From: MGBC114844 sp910585855
GTDB taxonomy: Bacteria; Bacillota; Clostridia; Lachnospirales; Lachnospiraceae
Length of the DNA stretch: 9,076 nt
Reading direction: 5' to 3'
NCBI GenBank assembly: GCA_965646165.1
Contig: CBFFYP010000143.1
Coordinates: 1-9,076, forward strand
The notes under the pieces are model-generated. The model did no database searches. It was given only the letters and a program-made list of their open reading frames with translations, and had not been told where the DNA came from. The translations under genes and the position numbers were made by a program. Shown one piece after another: positions 5,772-9,076 of this stretch (position 1 is its first letter; each line of letters begins with the position of its first letter).

Positions 5772-6609
5772 TTTATTTTTTCTTTTGGAATCCACTATTT
5801 TATATGGTTTTTCGTTAAGTTCTCGTCTATGGGAACTTTCCCGTAAGGAATGGGGGATGTTCTTTATGATCCTGCTGCTCATGTATTTTTGTTACAGCGG
5901 GGAGAGAAAGGTGCAGACGGCATACCTTTTTCTGTCGGTGGGGCTGATATTCATAAACATCTTTGTTATAGAGCTGATGCAGGGAATTCTCGAAAAAGAG
6001 GAGCTACTCCGGGAAAGCGCGCTGGCAGGTCAGAAGAAGGAGAGTCAGCTTGCCCATTACCGGGATATGCAGGCGGTCTATGAGCGGCAGGGGAGGAAGA
6101 TGCACGATTATAAGAACCAGATCAGGACGATGCAGGTGCTGTTGAAGAAAGGTGATACGCAGGTCACCGCGCTGGCGGAGCGGCTGACGGAGAGCATATC
6201 GGTGGAGATGGCGGCGGTCAGCACGAACCACCCGGTGGTGGACGCCGTCCTGAACCAGAAGTTCCATGCCGCAAGGGAGCAGGGCGTGTCCATGACGTTC
6301 CGGGTGGGGGACATGGGCAGGCTGCGGCTGGATGAGGAGGAAACGGTGATCCTGCTCTCCAACCTGCTGGACAACGCCATCCATGAATGCGTGAAGGTGG
6401 CGCGGCAGGGGAGGAATGCCGTCATCCACGTCAAGCTGGTGCAGGAGGGCGGGAAGCTGATCTTCTCCGTAAGAAACCCCGTGGTGGAGAAAGTGCAGGT
6501 CACGGAAGGTACTGGTCTGTCGAACGTGAAGGCAGTGGCGGACAAATACGGGGGCGATTTCGCCGTTTCCTGCGATGAGGAAAAGTTCCAGGCGGTGGTG
6601 ATGTTATAA
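5767..6609 (+). CDS. Truncated GHKL sensor histidine kinase with an IS-derived start, 280 aa
   Basis: This is the 3' part of the Agr-type kinase gene, open from a GTG inside the right end of IS-B. Residues 1-21 are IS sequence, residue 22 spans the junction, and ELSRKEW onward is the original kinase. Two membrane segments remain (about 30-43 and 52-70), then a charged helix, then the phospho-acceptor region with H113 in RQGRKMHDYKNQIRTMQ, typical of the AgrC/SpoOB-like dimerisation domain. The GHKL ATPase domain follows: N-box LLSNLLDNAIHEC (197-209), G-box EGTGLSNVKAVADKYGG (247-263), and a natural end. The N-terminal sensor half is lost, so any product could not sense its original signal, though dimerisation and catalysis could survive. 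The N-box has His where many relatives have Glu (NAIHEC against NAIEAC). It is more G+C-rich than the DNA on either side. Whether it is expressed is unknown. Confidence 0.85.
   Translation: MNLFFLLESTILYGFSLSSRLWELSRKEWGMFFMILLLMYFCYSGERKVQTAYLFLSVGLIFINIFVIELMQGILEKEELLRESALAGQKKESQLAHYRDMQAVYERQGRKMHDYKNQIRTMQVLLKKGDTQVTALAERLTESISVEMAAVSTNHPVVDAVLNQKFHAAREQGVSMTFRVGDMGRLRLDEEETVILLSNLLDNAIHECVKVARQGRNAVIHVKLVQEGGKLIFSVRNPVVEKVQVTEGTGLSNVKAVADKYGGDFAVSCDEEKFQAVVML
5832..5841. repeat. Target site duplication of IS-B, right copy
   Basis: GGAACTTTCC, identical to 4369-4378, forms codons for kinase residues ELS. The original kinase frame (frame 2 on the left of IS-B) resumes as frame 1 here, consistent with insertion of about 1463 bp. 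Confidence 0.9.
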
Positions 6610-6610
6610 A

Positions 6611-6650
6611 CTTTATGGTCATTTCGTGCAATTTATAGTCACTTGGTGCA
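6611..6650 (+). promoter_or_regulatory. Tandem direct repeat, probable LytTR regulator binding site
   Basis: Two adjacent 20-bp units, CTTTATGGTCATTTCGTGCA and ATTTATAGTCACTTGGTGCA, agree at 16 positions, with TTTAT.GTCA.TT.GTGCA common to both. LytTR-type regulators (AgrA, VirR, PlnC) bind pairs of direct repeats spaced by about two helical turns, and 20 bp fits. The site lies straight after a kinase of the partner type and about 105 bp before the next gene's start, with a TACAAA/TATTAA-like region at 6724-6736 where a weak -10 could be. The cognate regulator is broken in this window (3875-4045). Confidence 0.6.
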
Positions 6651-6754
6651 ATCGCGGTTTGAAATGCGGGCGCATCTGCCGATGGATTTTATGAAACGTC
6701 AGATTGTATGCGGACCAGGTTGGTACAAAATATTAAGTCAAGGAGGATGATAGT

Positions 6755-7480
6755 ATGTCTATGAATGTGAATGAAGCACACAGCAGACGGGAACGAATGG
6801 TATCAGAACATGAAGATGCAAAAGCTGACGGAATGCTCCGGAGGCACAGCAGCCGCAGGCCGACAGGCGGTGAACGTTACAATCTCAAGGAGGGGCTTGA
6901 AAGCTGCAAAACGGCGGCAGGGTCAGAACCATGAGGGCGTGGTGAAGCAGAAAGAGTCCATAATGCAGCGTCAAAGTCCATAGGGCAAGTTATGGATACC
7001 GTCTGTCCGAGGAAACCGGAAGCTGACAGGGCAGAGGGACAGCGGTGATACGGTCTTTCGGACAAGGCTGTGGACTATGTAAGGGCGTATGGAAACCTTT
7101 ACGATGAGATCGTGCAGGATATAAGGACGGCACGGCGGAGCGTTATGTGGAGGATGAAAATTCTGAAACGGGGTTCCGTAAGATGACGCTTGATGAGGAA
7201 TTGGCCGGGCTGGATAAGGCGTTCCAGAAGATGGCTGACGGTGCAGGTGTTAAGGAAATGATTTCAGGCGAGTTCAAGAGGCTGTATCCAAGGCCGAAAG
7301 CAGGCAGACGGCTTTTACGGATGTAACAAAAAGCCGCAGGGTACAGACGTGCCGCAGAAACTGATGGCGCTGGCGCAGGCGTGGAAGGATGCCTATAAGG
7401 TTTCCGGCTCCAAAGAGGGCGGCATGGAGAAAGTGCTGTCCATGCTGGACGGTATGTTCGGCATTAAGAATGAAGCGTAG
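6755..7480 (+). pseudogene. Hypothetical protein gene of the LytTR-controlled unit, frameshifted
   Basis: ATG at 6755 follows GGAGG (6742-6746) and begins MSMNVNEAH; that frame closes at 6934. The remaining pieces are in other frames but in a sensible order: GGTAAAGRQAVNVTIS (about 6840-6890, frame 3); LSDKAVDYVRAYGNLYDEIV (from 7055, frame 2); DGTAERYVEDENSETGFRKM and LDEELAGLDKAFQKMADG (7126-7250, frame 1); and PQKLMALAQAWKDAYKVSGS and MEKVLSMLDGMFGIKNEA ending at TAG 7478-7480 (frame 2). Together they describe a mostly helical soluble protein of about 240 residues with a Ser/Thr-containing 'VNVTIS' strand near the start. I recognise this as a recurring Lachnospiraceae hypothetical type but know no function. 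It leads directly into the 7495 gene, so the two were an operon. Confidence 0.6.
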
Positions 7481-7494
7481 AGGAGGTAAAGGAT

Positions 7495-7776
7495 ATGCTT
7501 ATAATCAGGGATTTCAGTAACAGATTTCAGCAGATATCGGGAATGCCCATAAACAGCAAGGGCGGTAAGGATATGCTGAAAAGGGCTGGTATTGATACGA
7601 ACAGCAAACAGTATCAGGCAGTAATGAAAAGTATGTCGGCGGCGTGTTCTGGCGTTGGGTACACAAATGTTCAGGCAATCAAAAACAGGATGAGCCGCTA
7701 TGATAAGGATGGCGACTACATCAGTCTTGTTACGGGATTGGCAGGTCTGGTTGTAACGGCATACGCACCAACTTAA
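7495..7776 (+). CDS. Small protein with acidic YDKDGD loop, C-terminus replaced by IS-C
   Basis: ATG at 7495 has AGGAGG at 7481-7486, 8 nt upstream, and follows the stop of the broken gene by 14 bp. The open frame gives 93 residues: SGMPINSKGGKDMLKRAGI, then DTNSKQYQAVMKSM, then YTNVQAIKNRMSRYDKDGDY (about residues 56-75), whose DKDGD resembles a Ca2+-binding or structural acidic loop. It resembles the N-terminal part of a Lachnospiraceae family that I think is DUF3879, but I am not certain. The last six codons (AYAPT and stop) lie in the left terminal repeat of IS-C, so the native C-terminus has been cut off and would be expected beyond the right end of IS-C, outside the window. Treat it as a truncated gene. 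Confidence 0.6.
   Translation: MLIIRDFSNRFQQISGMPINSKGGKDMLKRAGIDTNSKQYQAVMKSMSAACSGVGYTNVQAIKNRMSRYDKDGDYISLVTGLAGLVVTAYAPT
7760..7774. repeat. IS-C terminal inverted repeat, left
   Basis: Fifteen bases matching the reverse complement of 9059-9073 exactly; the next outer base on each side does not pair. It also encodes the end of the ORF at 7495-7776. Confidence 0.85.
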
Positions 7777-7805
7777 TTATACTTCCATATAAAGTCGTTT
7801 TCTGG

Positions 7806-7823
7806 TATAATTAAATTGAGGTG
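7806..7823 (+). promoter_or_regulatory. Extended -10 promoter and RBS of the IS-C transposase gene
   Basis: TATAAT at 7806-7811 is preceded by TGG, an extended -10, with no strong -35. GAGGTG at 7818-7823 lies 6 nt before the ATG at 7830. The transcript would start only a few bases before the RBS, so it would be nearly leaderless. Confidence 0.5.
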
Positions 7824-7829
7824 AAACAT

Positions 7830-9059
7830 ATGGAGATAAAAGAATTAATTGACTTATTACCAGAAGATTATGAAAAAGAATGCTATAAAAGAAGGCAATT
7901 AGGAGAAAACGAATTATAAAAACACCGTTGGATTTAATCGTACTACTGTTGTACTATCTTTATGATAATTATTCTTTGGTAGATGTCAGTCAGTTTGCAA
8001 TCTTAAAAAATATAGGAAATATAAGTGATACTGCACTGATAAAAAAATTTATCCAATGTAAAGACTGGATTCTATGGATGATATCAAAAATGATACCAAA
8101 TGAAATCATTCACTATAAGAAACCAGCAGAATTAGAACCCTATCATGTCATTGCTGTGGATGCATCCGATATTGTCCAAAAAGGAGCTATAAAAAAAACA
8201 TGGCACTTGCATTATGGGATTGATTTGTTTTCTCTAACCTGCAACCAATTCAAATTAACAGAACAATCGACAGGAGAAAGCCTTAAAAATTTTGAAATTA
8301 AGGAAAAAGACTTGATTATAGCAGATCGTGCCTATGGAACTATCACAAGCATTGAGCATTGTTTAAAAAGTGGTGGAGATTTTATTATAAGAATAAAAAA
8401 CAAACCATTTAACTTGTACAATAAACAAGGAGAAAAAATACTCCTTTCTGACTGGTTAAAAACAGTTGATAAAAAAGCTATGGAACTTACCGTTTATATC
8501 AAAGATAGTCATAAAAATTTCATTTCATTGAGAATCTGTGCAATAAAGAAAACGAAAGAAGAAATAGGAATCGAAGAAAAACGGTTAAAAAGGCTAGAAA
8601 GTAAAAAACAGACAACCTATAGTGAGGATACCAAATTCACACATCAATTTATGTTTGTGATTACTTCCCTTCCTATCTCAGTTTCCGCAGAAAAAGTGCT
8701 GGAATTTTATCGTTTGCGTTGGCAGGTAGAGCTTGTGTTTAAACGATATAAGTCCTTGCTTGGGTTAGGAAATATTCCTACCAAAACAAAAGAATCCAGT
8801 GAAGTGTGGTTAAACGGAAAAATGTTTTTGGCACTTTTGATAGAAAAATATCTTGGAGATATTGATTTTTCCCCCACTTGGAACATCCGAACAGGATCGG
8901 AGTGTGTGGAGAGAAACGAAATTGGCACGCTTTTTGATTTATATGATGCTACTTCCAGATAAAGAAACTATATTTTCTCATGATTTTTTAGAACTGTCTA
9001 AAAATGCTTTTATTGAAAAACGTAAAATTCCCAGACAGCAACTTTGTCAATTCTCCTAA
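7830..9059 (+). pseudogene. IS4-family DDE transposase of IS-C, two frameshifts
   Basis: ATG at 7830 gives MEIKELIDLLPEDYEKECYK and then stops at 7919; the true continuation is in frame 2 (RIIKTPLDLIVLLLYYLYDN from about 7910), so one base is lost or gained near 7905-7911. The main open stretch runs from 7928 to 8962. Counted from 7928 it holds the first Asp D78 in HVIAVDASDI, the second Asp D133 in LIIADRAYGT and E269 in YRLRWQVELVFKRYK, the complete Y-x2-R-x3-E-x6-K signature. Near 8870, in a TTTTCCCCC run, a further shift moves the real C-terminus (PPLGTSEQDRSVWRETKLAR onwards) into frame 3, ending at 9059 inside the right repeat. All catalytic residues remain and the whole would be about 409 residues. 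Related to the IS-B transposase over the catalytic core but clearly divergent. Confidence 0.88.
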
Positions 9060-9073
9060 AGTTGGTGCGTATG
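9059..9073. repeat. IS-C terminal inverted repeat, right
   Basis: Exact reverse complement of 7760-7774. It overlaps the transposase stop codon, as the IS-B transposase stop does in its own left repeat. Confidence 0.85.
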
Positions 9074-9076
9074 GTG

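Larger units (their letters stand above)
4379..5831 (-). mobile_element. IS-B: intact IS4-family insertion sequence (about 1453 bp) inside the kinase gene
   Basis: The terminal inverted repeats match at 19 of 21 positions: left CATAGGCGCGAACTTAACGA (from 4379 inward), right CATAGACGAGAACTTAACGA (from 5831 inward on the minus strand). Both ends are flanked by the same 10-12 bp target sequence. One uninterrupted transposase gene fills most of it on the minus strand, and its stop codon lies within the left repeat. Intact ends, an intact gene and a perfect duplication point to a recent insertion compared with IS-A and IS-C. The target, GGG and CCC around an A/T-rich centre, resembles the GGG(N)5CCC preference described for IS231A, here with six central bases. 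Confidence 0.92.
7760..9073 (+). mobile_element. IS-C: degenerate IS4-family insertion sequence (1314 bp)
   Basis: Perfect 15-bp terminal inverted repeats, CATACGCACCAACTT at 7760-7774 and its reverse complement at 9059-9073, enclose one plus-strand transposase gene. The CAT start and CAACTT core match the end type of IS-B and IS231-like elements. Only 3 bp beyond the right end are visible, so a target duplication cannot be properly tested. The element is A+T-rich and differs in base composition from the genes before it. Two frameshifts in the transposase make it non-autonomous as written. Confidence 0.85.

Noticed and set aside
6004..6545. Two long minus-strand ORFs (6004-6429 and 6108-6545)
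   Set aside because: They lie opposite the G+C-rich kinase coding frame, show no RBS or domain sense, and are typical antisense shadows.
7830..8962. Programmed frameshifting in the IS-C transposase
   Set aside because: IS4-family transposases are normally made from a single frame, and no slippery sequence with a structure is evident; two separate indels are simpler.
1..9076. CRISPR array, tRNA or rRNA genes, riboswitch, bacteriocin precursor peptide
   Set aside because: No regularly spaced repeats, no cloverleaf or rRNA sequence and no double-glycine or lanthipeptide-like leader were seen on either strand.

Overview
This 9.1 kb window looks like a decayed accessory island from a gut-type Clostridia, probably Lachnospiraceae. 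The evidence is the Gram-positive GGAGG ribosome binding sites, a broken lantibiotic-style export and immunity gene set, a LytTR/GHKL (Agr-like) two-component pair, and several IS4-family insertion sequences. The organism call is an inference from family resemblance.

Layout. (1) 1-1728, plus strand: a decayed operon with an ABC-2 permease (5' end outside the window), a YxeA-like secreted protein, and a small lipoprotein, closed by a strong intrinsic terminator at 1696-1728. All three genes are frameshifted but can be read piecewise across frames. (2) 1773-2488: a 41-codon ORF that ends inside a second terminator, then, on the minus strand, a frameshifted mobC-like relaxosome gene with a possible oriT/operator region upstream and no relaxase. 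(3) 2489-3874: a degenerate IS4-family element (IS-A) with perfect 19-bp terminal repeats but no target duplication. It forms a seam between the mobilisation remnant and what follows. (4) 3875-6609: the 3' stub of a LytTR response regulator and a GHKL sensor kinase gene, the latter split by an intact IS4-family element (IS-B, 4379-5831) with a matching target duplication. (5) 6611-6650: a 20-bp-period tandem direct repeat resembling a LytTR-regulator binding site, upstream of a broken gene (6755-7480) and a short gene (7495-7776). (6) 7760-9073: a third IS4-family element (IS-C), whose terminal repeat supplies the last codons and stop of the short gene.

How it fits together. The ancestral arrangement was probably an Agr-like two-component system controlling downstream genes through the tandem repeat, near a lantibiotic-type self-protection module. 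It has been dismantled by at least three IS4-family insertions, a probable IS-associated rearrangement, and many small indels. Only the IS-B transposase and the 3' kinase segment are long and uninterrupted; the 7495 ORF is also open but is cut by IS-C. The most interesting local event is IS-B: its right end carries an RBS and GTG start that would replace the kinase's lost sensor region with about 21 IS-encoded residues and keep the whole cytoplasmic catalytic part in frame. I did not find a convincing new biological system; the interest is in the rearrangements and the chimeric kinase.
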